DNA from: Calliopum simillimum
Taxonomy: Eukaryota > Arthropoda > Insecta > Diptera > Lauxaniidae
Length of the DNA stretch: 64,000 nt
Direction: 5' to 3'
Assembly: GCA_951812925.1 (NCBI GenBank)
Contig: OX638368.1
Location: 123,093,309 to 123,157,308, forward strand
The notes under the pieces were generated by a model. The model did not search any database and was not told the DNA's origin. It saw nothing but the letters and a program-made list of their open reading frames with translations. The position numbers were made by a program, and so were the translations under genes. The stretch's first letter is position 1; every line of letters begins with the position of its first letter. Below are positions 47,456 to 59,123 of the stretch, piece after piece.

Positions 47456-47599
47456 ATTAAGAATATTTCCTACAGATTAATTCTGCACAATTTCGGCTGA
47501 AACTGTTTGACTATTATTAAATTGGTCAAGTGTCTTACAATAACGTAAATTAGATTACAATTATTTTTGGAAATAATAATAGTTAACTTTTATAACTAA

Positions 47600-47782
47600 A
47601 TGTTTGGCAATACTGCCGATACCAATTGTCAGCAGCAGCAGCAACACCTTCCACCACCATCAAGCGTGAAATCATGCAGAGTAAAGCCAACAAAGTCTTT
47701 ACTGGGCCAGAATCGACGTACATACATTCATATTCAAGTCGCTCACAATATCGATTTACAATTTTTTATTTGTTGGTTTTGA
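47600..47782 (+). other. possible coding exon or UTR with a short polyglutamine run
   Basis: An ATG at 47600 opens 60 codons with five Gln then HLPPPSSVKS. The +1 frame is also open for about 80 codons, so frame alone is not convincing. The composition (CAG repeats, CACC-rich) is unlike the surrounding transposons. No domain is recognised. It might be a 5' exon of a plus-strand gene or a non-coding exon of the minus-strand NCKX transcript. Confidence 0.2.
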
Positions 47783-47889
47783 AGGGTGTTGGGCTTGAAA
47801 GGAGGCGAAAGGGGGTGAGGGTGTGTAGTGTATATTTTCATCGTCGACGTTTTCAATGTATGCAGAGCAGACAAACTGGCTGCTAAGAA

Positions 47890-48449
47890 CTACATAAAGG
47901 ATATAAAAAATATATTACTAATGTAATATGACAAAATCATTTTTTTTTTCTCATCCTTCACAAGTCCTTACATCATTCTTTTGTATATGCAATGGAAAAA
48001 ATGTCACATTTTAAACAAAAGCCCACAAAACCAATTAAATAGTTTTCCTTATTTCTTATGATTTTTTTTTTTTTATTTTATTTTTCCATTTCCATTGTCG
48101 TCGTATTTTTTAATGGATTCTTTTTTTTTTCTGTATTATCCTGGCTTTTGGTATTTTTCTTTGTCTTTGAGTCAAGTAGGTATTTGGCTAAATAAATAAA
48201 GCTTTTGTCGCTGTACAGAAAACGGAAATCTATGCAAAATAAAGGATTTTCTTTTTTAACTGCAATTACCATTTTTTTAGTAGGATTTCCTTCTTAGCTT
48301 TAGCACCTTTTGTGATGGTTGTGTTGGTTTTTGTTTTTAAATTTTTATTAATTGATTATTTTATCTTAAGTTTTCTTGTAGTCTTTTTTATCTTTTTTTG
48401 GTTGGTTACTTTAAGTGTTTATCTTTTTTTGATGAAATTAAGTTTATAC
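47890..48449. other. T-rich low-complexity DNA
   Basis: Long T runs (47941, 48061, 48121) with no coding signal; it separates the CAG-containing block from the candidate promoter region. Confidence 0.3.
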
Positions 48450-49100
48450 ACGAAAAACAGATACAGAAGATGAATTGAGATCATAGAAATATGTTACACT
48501 GTCACTTTTTCTGCTCCTGCTGCTTCTTCGTTTCCTTTTGCCTCTCAAAGGATTTTTCGCACTTCACACTATACAACACCACTAATTTGCGCATTCATTG
48601 AAATTCCAGTTACGCAAGGATGCATTTTTATCTTCTTTTTTTTTCTTTTAGATATTTTGAGCATATATTTCTTATATAAATATATTAGACACTTTTTTAC
48701 TTTTATATTATATTTTTTCTTTTCTGCACTTAAATTACTATGAACCCGGAAAGGTTTTTGTATATAGAAGACATGTGTGACTGCGACTTTTCTTCGCCTA
48801 CGTTCTACCAACGACCCGTTTTGTATTGAAGAAAAGTCGCCTACGAATTGAGATTGAGATTGTTAGGTTTCACAAGACTGCGAGTAGGAAAAAGAATTTT
48901 TTACAATGTGAGCGAGGTAATAAATCCGACAAGCGTTGAATGGGTTTTGTGTTGAAAGTTCAAATTGTGGCAAACGGCAGACAAATTTCGCTCTCTGTTT
49001 CTTTTGCTTTGACAAAAGAGAACGAAGTGCGAAACTCACCATAGCTTTAAGCTTACAATTTCAATAGAGATTTGTCTATACGAGTTGTATGTACTTCATG
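48450..49100 (-). promoter_or_regulatory. candidate promoter and 5' UTR exon of a minus-strand gene (possibly NCKX)
   Basis: This block is less AT-rich than its surroundings and lacks the repeats seen elsewhere. On the minus strand it reads like a fly 5' UTR, with purine-rich text such as AGTGCAGAAAAG and GAAGTGCGAAAAATCC. A strong donor-like GCTATG|GTGAGTTT occurs near 49040. NCKX needs an upstream exon and is transcribed this way, so this is a plausible origin. Nothing in the sequence joins the two directly. Confidence 0.3.
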
Positions 49101-50416
49101 TTGGGAATAATGATGTGTCTGAAGTGTTTCAACTCGCATTGTGCTGGTGATGATGACGTTTTCTCCGAGTGATAACATTAACTTGAGCTAATTATGAGTA
49201 AGGCTTCCAGCAAACAATCAGTCAATTGAATAAGCATTATGAATGGGTTTTCTTTTTTTTTTTTGAATAATATAATAATTTTAATATATTTTATGAAGAA
49301 TCTTTCGTATTACACACACTTTTCATTTAGAAAAACCGTACATTTATAAAAAGCAACAGTAAGAAACGCTATAAGAATGCCTTCCTTAGATATGACAAAG
49401 CTTTTCCAGCATATTTCAAGCTTATCTTTTTTTATATGTACTAGAGTTCTTCTCGTGGTCGAAATTCCACCGTGACAACGTGTATCTTAAGGCAAAATAA
49501 GAAATCTCTAGTTTATTGGGAATCGAAATCAAGACTCTTGCGTTGTTAGGAGCACACTCAAAAATGTGTTTTATGTCAAATTTGTTTGCCGCTTGGGAAC
49601 GCGTTGTAAAAACTTTTCAATGATAGGGGATTATAGGTAATTGAACAAAAAAAAAAAAAAAAAAATCAGCCACCGATTTTTAAAAGAAAACTTCTTTTTG
49701 TCAAACCCCAAAAATCGTAGTGGAAAGTTGACAAAACTCCATAGCTCGAGAACCATTCTCCCGGTCTTGAAGATATTTTTTTAAATAGGTAGACACGTTG
49801 CTCAGTGAGGTTCTGTAGAATTTATTTTTCCAAAATACCCACGGTTTCGTCTGAAATACTAAAACCCGCAATAGCTCGGGAACCTTTAACCCGATTTGAG
49901 TGATTTATATTTTTTTTTATTTTTTTTTGATGTGAGATTTTGTGATAGGTACTTACCAAAATTTTCTCGGCTTTTTCCGTGAAATCTTAGTAACTCAGAA
50001 ACCATTGACCCGATTTGAGTGAATTTTTTTTATGGGTAGATATCTTGCCCGGTGAAATTTTGTGGTACGTATTTTTTCTAATATGATAATTTTATATTGA
50101 ACTAATTAAACAGTCATTTTTGCAATTTTTCAACAATAGGCTTCAAAATTCAATAGGCTTCATCCGGGGAATTAAAAAATCGTAATATTTCGGGATTTCG
50201 CTTATTTCCAATCCGCCGACCTTAATTTTACGAAGGAAGCAGTGAGCAAAATTTCATCGAAGCCCGTGAAAATCCATTTATTGCATATCGGCATTTCCGC
50301 CAAAAGGTCTTCCATGACCAAAACATTAAAAGTTATTAAAAACATATCATTTTATGATATTTTCTTAGAGAAACATTTAAATTTTACTTATTTAAGCAAC
50401 TTGCGCATAAGTTCAT
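49100..50416. other. intergenic DNA with a degenerate tandem phrase
   Basis: Between 49740 and 50060 a phrase of the form CTCGGGAACC(T/A)TTAACCCGATTTGAGTGA recurs about three times at 110-120-bp spacing. The remainder shows no repeat or gene. Confidence 0.4.
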
Positions 50417-50680
50417 ATATGAGCCGTTTATTTTGAAAGTGACCTAAGTCCATTTCGGGGCAAAAGTAATGTCATTCACATTATGTGCCTTAATAATCAG
50501 TTTTTTGTCCGATACTATTTTTTAAACATAACGCCATTGATTTCACACAATGTGGTAAACTTTCTGTACAGACAGAATTAAATTTTATTCGATTTGAACA
50601 AAATGCCAGCTAATTCATATTATGACATTACTTTTGCTCCGAAATGGACTTAGGCCACTTTCAAAATAAACGGCTCATAT
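50417..50680. mobile_element. 264-bp MITE, ATATGAGCCGTTTATTTTGA ends
   Basis: The inverted arms are about 60 bp (AAAGTGACCTAAGTCCATTT, GGGGCAAAAGTAATGTCAT) and nearly perfect. The core resembles that of 9100-9340. Confidence 0.9.
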
Positions 50681-50931
50681 CATTCGTATCTTTTTTAATA
50701 ATTTTTAAAAGAATGTTTTTTTTTTAATAAGCTGCATTAAGAGGCCACTGTGGTTTTTAAAAAATTTTAATTTTTTGAAATACCACCCGCGATTTTTTTC
50801 AGGGATAATGTTGGGGGACTCTTCTAGTGTCAAAATCCGCGAACGGCTAAATCGAACGTCCAGCCGTTTTTTTTCGACATTTTCATTTTTTAACGATTTT
50901 TTGAGTATGCCTCGGTGTTTATATACATATT

Positions 50932-51038
50932 GGGGGTTATCGTGAATCAAGATTCCCCGGGAATTTTCTTAAACTGCAATAGAAAATGCACGGCAGTTCG
51001 AGAAAATTCCCCGGGAATCTTGATTCACGATAACCCCC
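50932..51038. mobile_element. 107-bp hairpin element, copy 2
   Basis: GGGGGTTATCGTGAATCAAG is inverted at 51019-51038. It differs from copy 1 by a handful of bases and sits next to the left arm of the 50741-52561 inverted repeat. Confidence 0.85.
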
Positions 51039-51053
51039 ATTATGTACACATTA

Positions 51054-51628
51054 GGGTGGGCCAAATTGTATGGACGAAATTTTATCGACCTCGGCTACCC
51101 CCCTATGTGAAAGCTCATTCAATTCTATGAATATTTGCACAAGGAACCATACCTCAGCGTTCCCATTTAGTTCGGCGCATTTTCGATCGAAAATTTTACC
51201 TTGCATTTAATATCGTCGGGTTAAAACTACAACTAGACATCTACGTTTTTCATGTTTTGAGAAAAAAGCGTTTTAAATTTTTTGAAATTCGTTTTTTGTA
51301 TGGGATTTCGCAGTTTTCTGCTTTTTATTAGTTTTATAAAATTGGATGGGGACTACATTTCAAAAAACGGACTAGACTGGGGCATAAAGCCGTTTTTTCT
51401 TCATGTTTCTGTATATTTAACTCAAAACACCAATATATGTAGATGTCTAGTTGTAGTTTTAACCCGACGATATATTTTTTATTTTCATACTAAATTTTGA
51501 AAATTCTTACAGAGACAAAAGAACTAAAGTTGAACGCAGAGGTATGGTTCCTTTGGCAAATGTTCATAGAATTGAATAAACTTTCACATAGAGGGGTAGC
51601 CGAGGTCAGTTTCCAAATCGGTCCACCC
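51054..51628. mobile_element. TIR element, GGGTGGGCCAAATTG ends, TA flanks
   Basis: The left arm (TCGACCTCGGCTACCCCCCT, AAGGAACCATACCTC) is inverted at 51535-51628. TA lies outside each end. It is interrupted by the 258-bp MITE at 51213-51470. Confidence 0.85.
51213..51470. mobile_element. 258-bp-family MITE, copy 3
   Basis: Same length as copy 2 but opposite orientation, with TCGTCGGG tips and TA on both sides. Nested in the GGGTGGGCC element at 51054-51628. Confidence 0.9.
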
Positions 51629-51639
51629 TAGTACACATA

Positions 51640-51740
51640 TATATGAATATACGTGCATATATGTATTTATATATGTATATATGTGTAATATATATACATT
51701 GTATAAGTATATATATGCATACATACATATTTATACATAA
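51640..51740. repeat. TATA-rich microsatellite
   Basis: Irregular ATATATGTATATATG tracts; low complexity. Confidence 0.8.
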
Positions 51741-52674
51741 AAGGTATCGTTTCCGTTTTTTCGTATTTAAGAAAAACACAAACAAAAATCGGAAACAGCA
51801 ATAGTCATACCAGATGTGATTTTTGATGCTTAATCCGAAACCGTTCGTAGAATTGCTCTATTACGTCTGAACTTTGAGATATCCTTACATAAGAGTATAA
51901 AGGACACCACTTTTTTCCTATTTTTGAAGTTATATAACAAGATCAGGTAATATTAAGCCGTAAAATCTGGTATGCCAGTTAATAGCCCTAGCTTTTTTCT
52001 TGAAAACTCAATCAAACTGATAACGATATCTTTTTTTTTTTTGTCGGAGATATCTTTACCTAAAAAGTTAAAAAAGTGCAAAAACACGATTTTTGGCTAT
52101 TTTGAATGTTTTATGCAGGACACACAAAATTTTTCTGTGAATTTCTATTTCCATTTGGTACTTTCTTTTGGCTTTAAATTGATCTATCGAATGTTCATCT
52201 GCAATATTTCTCTGCAAAGTTATGTTAACTTTAAAATCATACCATGAAACTCAAAGCGAAATATCTCGGTTTTCGGCTATATTTGAGGTTGTATACAGTA
52301 CAGAAAAAATCGTCTACTCTTTTCTACTAACCGAATCATTTAATGCCATTCTTTATCTCTAAAATGAGCTACGAAATGTACATAATATGTATATAAACAC
52401 CGAGACATACTCAAAAAATCGTTAAAAAATTAAAATGTCGAAAAAAAAACGGCTGGACGTTCGATTTCGCCATTCGCGGATTTTGACACTAGACATTATC
52501 CCTGAAAAAATCGCGGGTGGTATTTCAAAAAATTAAAATTTTTTAAAAACCACCGTGAGGCATAATACATGATAACAGTTGTTCCACAAAATCTCCTTTA
52601 TAATATTAATGATATAAAAAAAATTTAAAGAGAACAATAAAATCCCGATTAACTGTAAAATTTTACTTGCTTTA

Positions 52675-52796
52675 GGGCTACTTTCACAATGTTAAGCATT
52701 AACTGGAACTTTAACTGGCACTTTGACATAAAATTTCATACAAAATTTTTATTTATCTGAAAGTTAAATTTTAACTGAACATTGTGAAAACGGCCC
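52675..52796. mobile_element. 122-bp MITE, GGGC-TTTCACAATG ends, copy 2
   Basis: GGGCTACTTTCACAATGTTA is inverted at the right end (CATTGTGAAAACGGCCC), TTA on both sides. Same family as 21454-21580. Confidence 0.75.
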
Positions 52797-52799
52797 TTA

Positions 52800-54100
52800 G
52801 TCCAATTTCTAATGTCCGGTTCATCACCGAAAAAGATAATTTGTCATCATTGCTTCACAAATCAAGTGCATTCTACTGTTTAATTCTAAAACTACATTTG
52901 GGATGAATCTTGTTGTCCTAAGGTCTTAATAAATCATACGAGGAACGATTCCCTAGAACACATTAACCCACTATATCCTGTTTTATGGTTTTTTGACATC
53001 TTTTACTTGGGTATAACGGGTTAGAGAGTTCTAAAAAATTATTCTATGTAAAATTTTAATAAAGATCACCAAAGACAAGAAATCATTAAAACTTAAAAAT
53101 AATGCGTTAAAAATATTCGCTCCCAAAACTGAATTTGGTCTAAATCAACCTTACTTAATAAGCTTCAAATACATAAATATGCAAATCATTACTCGATTGT
53201 ATTATAAAAAAAAAATGTCACGTTCATAATGTCACGTTCATAATGTTGATCCAGATTATGATCAAGACAAAGAAAAGTACAGAAGATATTTGAATCAAAC
53301 AAGAATCATTATAAAATAACATTATTGCAAAAGATCCTAAAATTGGTTGCACTATAAAATTCTGACTTGTTTCGCTGAAGTCTAATTTTCTTTGAATAGA
53401 CTCGAAAGTTTCTTAAATTTTTGTCTCGTTCGTTTTAGTTTTTTTTTTTTTATTGCGTATATCTTGAAACTTGGACTTCGCCTGCTATTAACGTAGACAC
53501 TTATAAAAGTGTTACCTACCACCTTTTCTTCGACTTATCGTTCATAAGTTATACCAATTTAAAAATCAAGATATTACCATGCATACATGCATTACCAAGC
53601 TTTGCCACTTGTTAAGTATCTCCTAAACTAAATGTCGTACGACAATAACTCTCATAACTTTTTCATAGGAAATTTCCTGGGCTACGAAATCGATGTGCAT
53701 TAATTTTTTGAAAAAGTAACCGTTAGCGCGATATTTGCAAAAAACTGATTTTTGTGACCTTTGACCTTGAATAACTTTTTTCACGATTTGGCAATGGACT
53801 TTTTACAGTTAATTTAACATGCATAAATAAAGATTTTTTTTCCACAAAAATCCGAACTATTTTTTGTTAAATTTCTAATTGTTGGGGCCGCCATTTTGAA
53901 TCTCGAAATTTACTAAAAAATGGCAGTTGTTCATTCGAAAGATCTTGAGTATTTTATCTTTCTTCTGCTGCTGAAGAAAGGGCTGTCCCGATTGACATGG
54001 AACGTCCCATACATGTATCTGACTAATAGCTCTACAGAAAAATGTTGGTTCCCAATTTTGTAGTTCAAGAAAATTCCTTATAGAATTTGTTGGAGTTGTT
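52800..54100. other. AT-rich DNA with one shared dispersed repeat
   Basis: Positions 53640-53880 (ATAGGAAATTTCCTGGGCTACG, GATATTTGCAAAAAACTGAT, ATGGACTTTTTACAGTT) match 58720-58900 inverted. No gene recognised. Confidence 0.45.
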
Positions 54101-54103
54101 TTC

Positions 54104-54670
54104 GTAGGTGATTTTTATAGATTTTTGCTCGCTGAATCCGAATATGACCTCCGATTTTCTCCATTACGTTTGAGATCCGAGTTATCCTTGATTTAAAGTG
54201 CAGAAAATGCTATTTTCAAACATATGGCGTACATCCTTAAAGTACTCTAGTTCACTTTTTCAGCGGCATTGAATAGCCCTGAGCTTCTTCTTTAAAGCGT
54301 ACTTTTAGTTTTTCCAATTGGATCATTAGTTTCTGAGACATCATCCATTGAAGTAAAGGTATACAAATTGAATATAGTCCAGGACTATTAGTCCTTTGCA
54401 GGGATTAGCGATACCTTTGCTTCAATCGATGATGTCTCGGAAACTAATGATTCAATTGAAAAGGTTAAAAGTGCTCTTTAATGAGGAAGCTTAGGGCTAT
54501 TTAATGCCGCTGTCAAAAGTGAACTAGACTATTGTCAGGATGTAGGCCATATGTCAGAAAATAGCGTTGCTTGAACTTTAAATCAAGGATAACTCGAATC
54601 TCAGATGTGATTTAGGAAATCGGAGGTCACATTCGGATTCAGCGATCAAAAATCTGTAAAAATCACTTAC
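54104..54670. mobile_element. foldback element, TTTAAAGTGCA family, copy 2
   Basis: Nearly full-length palindrome. GTAGGTGATTTTTATAGATT and CGCTGAATCCGAATATGACC are inverted at the right. Centre near 54390, where AGTCCAGGACTATTAGTCCT forms a small inner hairpin. Confidence 0.85.
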
Positions 54671-55820
54671 TTTCATTTCATACTTTTTTAACTTTTTCAA
54701 AAACGCAGGACAGTGTAATTTTCTCTAGAAGTAACCGTTAACGAGATATTTTCAATAAAAACTAGGTGGATTCGAACAAGGGGTATGCTACCTTTCATAC
54801 TCGTATACAAGCAAGATCTTCAAAATGGTACACTGAAGCCGTAATTGAGATAATGTTAGTTGGAATTTTTATTGTATACGGTGTGGGGTGTTTAATTTTT
54901 GGCCATGCTAAAGCCAACCGCACAACAGTTTAAGCTTGAAAAGTTCACAATCTATAAGTTGTCTTTTAGGCTTAAAACTATTTGTTTCATGTTTTCCGAT
55001 GTAATCAAACGAGAGCAAACTAAGTTGAGTGCTGAAATCTAAGATTTAATAAAAATGTCGTACGAAATTAAAATGATAAGCCATACGAGAAAGTACAACA
55101 AATGATAACCTTTTAAGAAGCGAATCTAAATCACAAGACAATCACAATTGTTGACTTCTCTTTTATAATTGTGAGCATGTTTGTTTGTATGTATGGATAG
55201 ACTCTTAGGCATCATAAAATGACAAAAAAACTTGGACCGATTTCTAATGAAACGATCAAACGATTTGTGCACAATGATGATTTCAACAGCAAACCACTTA
55301 TAAAACCAAAAATCATAATTTACAATCATTTCCACCCTTCTCGCTCCCTTTTATATCTTTCTTACGAGCAATACAAAACCAAAGTGAAAACCATAACGTA
55401 TTGCAACACAATAAATAGACACATTTTCGCAACATTGCAATACCGCAGTCATACGAATGACTGTCTGTCTGACTGACTATAGGTAACACTCTTTATTCTT
55501 GGATGCATCTCATCGAAGGTTGACTGCGGACAAACAATCTATGCGCACCCTTATGTAATTCAAAACGAAAAAAAAAAAAAAAAAAACATTAAAGTGGATG
55601 GAGAAAGGGGCGAAAACGTTACCATCAACAAGATTATTTCGCATAATATAAATTAATTCCAACTAAAAACACCAAAAGAGACAAATACTCTCGTTTAACT
55701 CGGAAAGAAAAAAAAATCCAGCCTAAATTTGTTCACAATAAAAGCCGCTCAGTATCAAAATAGCGAAGCAAGTCTTAAAAATACATATGATAATACAGAA
55801 GCGTAGATATATTTTTTTTT
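54671..55820. other. low-repeat intergenic DNA
   Basis: No shared repeat. Short open frames around 55126-55476 on both strands carry no motif I recognise. ACTGTCTGTCTGACTGACTA near 55460 is a small simple repeat. Confidence 0.3.
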
Positions 55821-55822
55821 TC

Positions 55823-56640
55823 GGACGGTGCACACTGGGGCTTTAGAAGTGATTTGGTTCAAAACCACCCAGAAATCGCAATTTTGATTGAAATATAAAA
55901 ATTCTTAAAGTGGGATATTCGTTTTGTCATACTGAAGTATAGTACGAAGCTTAATTTCCTAAATGTGACTTTATCAATTTGCCGAGTGGCCTTGAAAAAT
56001 GTAATTCATTTCATGAAATGTCATTTTCATGAAAAGGGTGTTTGTTCAAAAATTTATAGATTACACTAAAGTTTGTAAATTGATAAATCGAAGTTACTGG
56101 TCCCATTTATTTTGAAATGTTCTTCTTATTGTATAAAAAAATATTTCTTGGTGAAAAAAAATTTTTCACCAAAATTTTTTACACTTAAAAATACTTTTGA
56201 ATTTTTTTTAAAAAAAGTCCCCTTCGATTTTTTTTAAAAGTACTTTAAATTAAACCATAATTTATAAACTTTAAAATTATGTATGATTCAAGATGGGATT
56301 CGGACGCTTAATGGAAGTTTTTGGCTTTTGAACGCCCGCGGAAGGCAAAAATCTTTTTTTACTCAAGAGATCATCTTACGAAAAAAGTGTACTAGGCAAA
56401 AAATGCTAAGAATCATCCAAGCAATACGTGAGATTTTTTTGGATTTTTTTTGGAAACTTTTTTTTTTTGAATAATTTTTTTTTTTTTTTTTTGAAATTCC
56501 AAAAACACCCATTTAGTGTCCGAATCCCATCTTGAGTCAAAACGAATATCCCACTTTAAGAATTTTTATATTTCGCTGAAAATTGCGATTTCTGGGTGGT
56601 TTTGAACCTGGCGTCCCCAGTGTGCGGCGGGGGACCGTCC
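55823..56640. mobile_element. 818-bp foldback, GGACGGT ends
   Basis: GGACGGTGCACACTGGGG is inverted at the right (CCCCAGTGTGCGG...GGACCGTCC). Arms continue AAAACCACCCAGAAATCGCA and ATTCTTAAAGTGGGATATTC. A smaller inverted repeat, 56284-56539 (GATTCAAGATGGGATTCGGA), lies in the right half. Confidence 0.85.
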
Positions 56641-58065
56641 AAGCATATCAAAACCACGAAATAAACTTTAGCCATAAGATCTTTCGCAAGGTAATTAGAA
56701 AATTTCGGGAGAGGCCAAGCCCCCTGAGTACCCCCCATAAATACGCCACTGATTTGATACATATACGCATTCTTTTATTTAAATAGAAAGAGAAATCGCC
56801 AAAAAGGATCACAGTCACAAAGTCAAACGTAGAGAAAGAAAAATCTCGCCGTATCTTCTTTGTCAAATAATGGAAAATACGCGCAGCACGACAATTTTCA
56901 CAGCCGTCCGTCCGTCCTTCTGCTTCTGACTCTGACACCTTCTTGAATTCAATGAAAACGATCGAGAGACTGTGATTCGCCTTGACATTCAAAACAATTG
57001 TGGGTACAAACAATTGTTTGGAATTGTATACAATTTCGTATCATATTGCGTGTATGGGTGCTATCGTACACTCGTACAATTGAAAGTGAATCTGTGCTAT
57101 TGGAATGGAAAACTATTAATTATATAAGATGATCTTTTGCCACAGCGCTATTGAATTTTTGACACTTTATATATGTATGTAGGTACTCGTATTGCGGATA
57201 GTTGGAAAGAGCACCATCGAAAAACTGCAAGCCAAGACATACTTATATATTCTAGCAAGACGCCAGAGCGTCTGAGTTGTCACCACATTATATTTAATAG
57301 TTTAAACTTCTATGCGACTTTTTAAAATTTTTAGAGTTTTCTTTTTATGAAAAAAATTTAAAAATAAAGCAATTTTGGTTGGAAAAGTGCAGGCACAAAA
57401 TTTCTTCATGTAGAGCTAAATTATTCAAAACTTGCATTTTTAAAAAAGCAAATGCGAATCCTGACAAAATAATGGGCAATGGAAAATCGGAATTCAACTT
57501 TAAATCTACCAGTTAACATGACATAAAATGTATTTCTTGTGTGATTTTATTATGACTTTCGGAATGTAAGACTTTTTCCAATATATGTGACCTTATCTTG
57601 TCAGAGGTCAAATTTGAGTTTTATTTACTATTGGATAAAGGATAAAATATTGAAGAGAACGCAGAAAAATCGCTCGAAAATGTCTTAAATTAGCAAAGTT
57701 ATGGCGTTTTGAACTTTATAGTTCCAAAAATGATAGTTTTGAGATACTATAAGTGAGGTTAAAGTTTGGTAATATTTTTGTCTAGTTTTTATTGCATTAA
57801 TATACTGTTAGAGCGCATTTTTGGGTTGAGTTCATGAATTTTAAACATCCTTTAAATTTTGTTAATCCCCGCCCACACGCAGTCAGCAAAATTTTTGATA
57901 ATAAGTACGATACCTTCGCCCCCAAAACTGCCGAAAAATATTGTCTCTTTGTGTTTTCACAAACATATTGCTTAAGTCCTAATACAATGTTCATATGCAA
58001 ACATTTGAATTTATTTACCACCGCCACCACCTAATGCCTTTATAAGCCCAAAAATAAACAGTCGC
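56641..58065. other. low-repeat DNA then a shared dispersed repeat
   Basis: Positions 56770-57070 have even composition without shared repeats and might be regulatory or part of an exon, but nothing identifies it. Positions 57590-57780 match the MITE at 47076-47455, inverted and without its ends. Confidence 0.35.
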
Positions 58066-58069
58066 AGGT

Positions 58070-58610
58070 TGCCGAAGATCACCTTAAGGCTTCATATGCA
58101 AAACGAAGAATATCTAGGTATACTAGATGAAAAACATCTATGGCGGAATATCAACAAGCTTTAATTAATTTATTTTCTGAGACACCTGAAGATCACCCAA
58201 AGGATTCATAGTCATCTAGTATACCTAGATGTTTTTCGTTTTCACTATGAATCCTTCGAGTGATCTTCGGGTGTCCAAGGAAATAAGTCAATTAATAAAG
58301 TTTGTCTAGATACTCTTTGTTTTGACTATTGACTTTGCCTTCGGGTGACCTTCGGGAAACTTCGGGTATCTCAGAAATTGAATTGATTAAAGTTTGTTGA
58401 TGTTCCGCCATAGATGTTTTTTTTTCTAGTACATTTAGATACTCTTCGTTTCGACTATGAAGACTTTGGGAACCTTTGGGAGTTCCAGAAAATGAATCAC
58501 TAAAGCTTGTTAATATTCCTTCATAGATATTTTTCCTCTAGCATACCTATATATTCTTTGTTTTGACTATTCGGAAAACTTCGGATGTCCAAGAAAACTA
58601 CTAAGTATAA
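58070..58610. repeat. complex repeat array with direct and inverted units
   Basis: About four units of roughly 130-160 bp carry CTTCGTTTTGACTATGAA, CTTCGGGTGTCC, AATTAATAAAGTTTGT and CATAGATGTTTTTC. The first unit (58070-58200) is inverted relative to the others, so the left part folds back. Confidence 0.7.
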
Positions 58611-59123
58611 CAGAGGTTGGAAAAGTACAGCTGCAAAATTTTAGGACATAATTTTTCTAGCCCAGGAAAATTAGAGTTTTTCTGCGAAATAATTCCAAGT
58701 AAATTTTTTTCACCGGAATTATGTTTATTTATGCATAATAATTAAAGTGTGAAAAGTCCATTGCAAAGTCGTGTGCGCCTTAAAAGTTATTTAGTCTTAA
58801 AGGTCGCTAAAATCAGTTTTTCGCAAATATCTCGCTAATGCTAACTTTTATAGAAAAATTCTGCGCTCGAATTTTGTAGCACAGGAAATTTCCTACAAAA
58901 GTACGTAAAAAATTTGTTCGTACTACTTATGGTTTAGGAGATCACCCAATTTAAATAGTTGTGATTAGATAAAAGATAATTAAATTCTCTATACAGCGTA
59001 CTAATTTCTTTTTCGAACGACTCATGGCCTTAAAGATATTCTTGAAAAACCATTAAGATTTCGAAAATTCTGGTTTTTGAAGGATATCTCCGAATCGGTA
59101 AGTACTACGATAAAAAGTAAGGT

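Larger units (their letters stand above)
50741..52561. mobile_element. large inverted-repeat element, host of two nested elements
   Basis: The left arm 50741-50930 (GAGGCCACTGTGGTTTTTAA ... GGTGTTTATATACATAT) is inverted at 52385-52561, over 90% alike by eye. Inside lie the hairpin element at 50932-51038, the GGGTGGGCC element and AT microsatellite. Confidence 0.8.
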
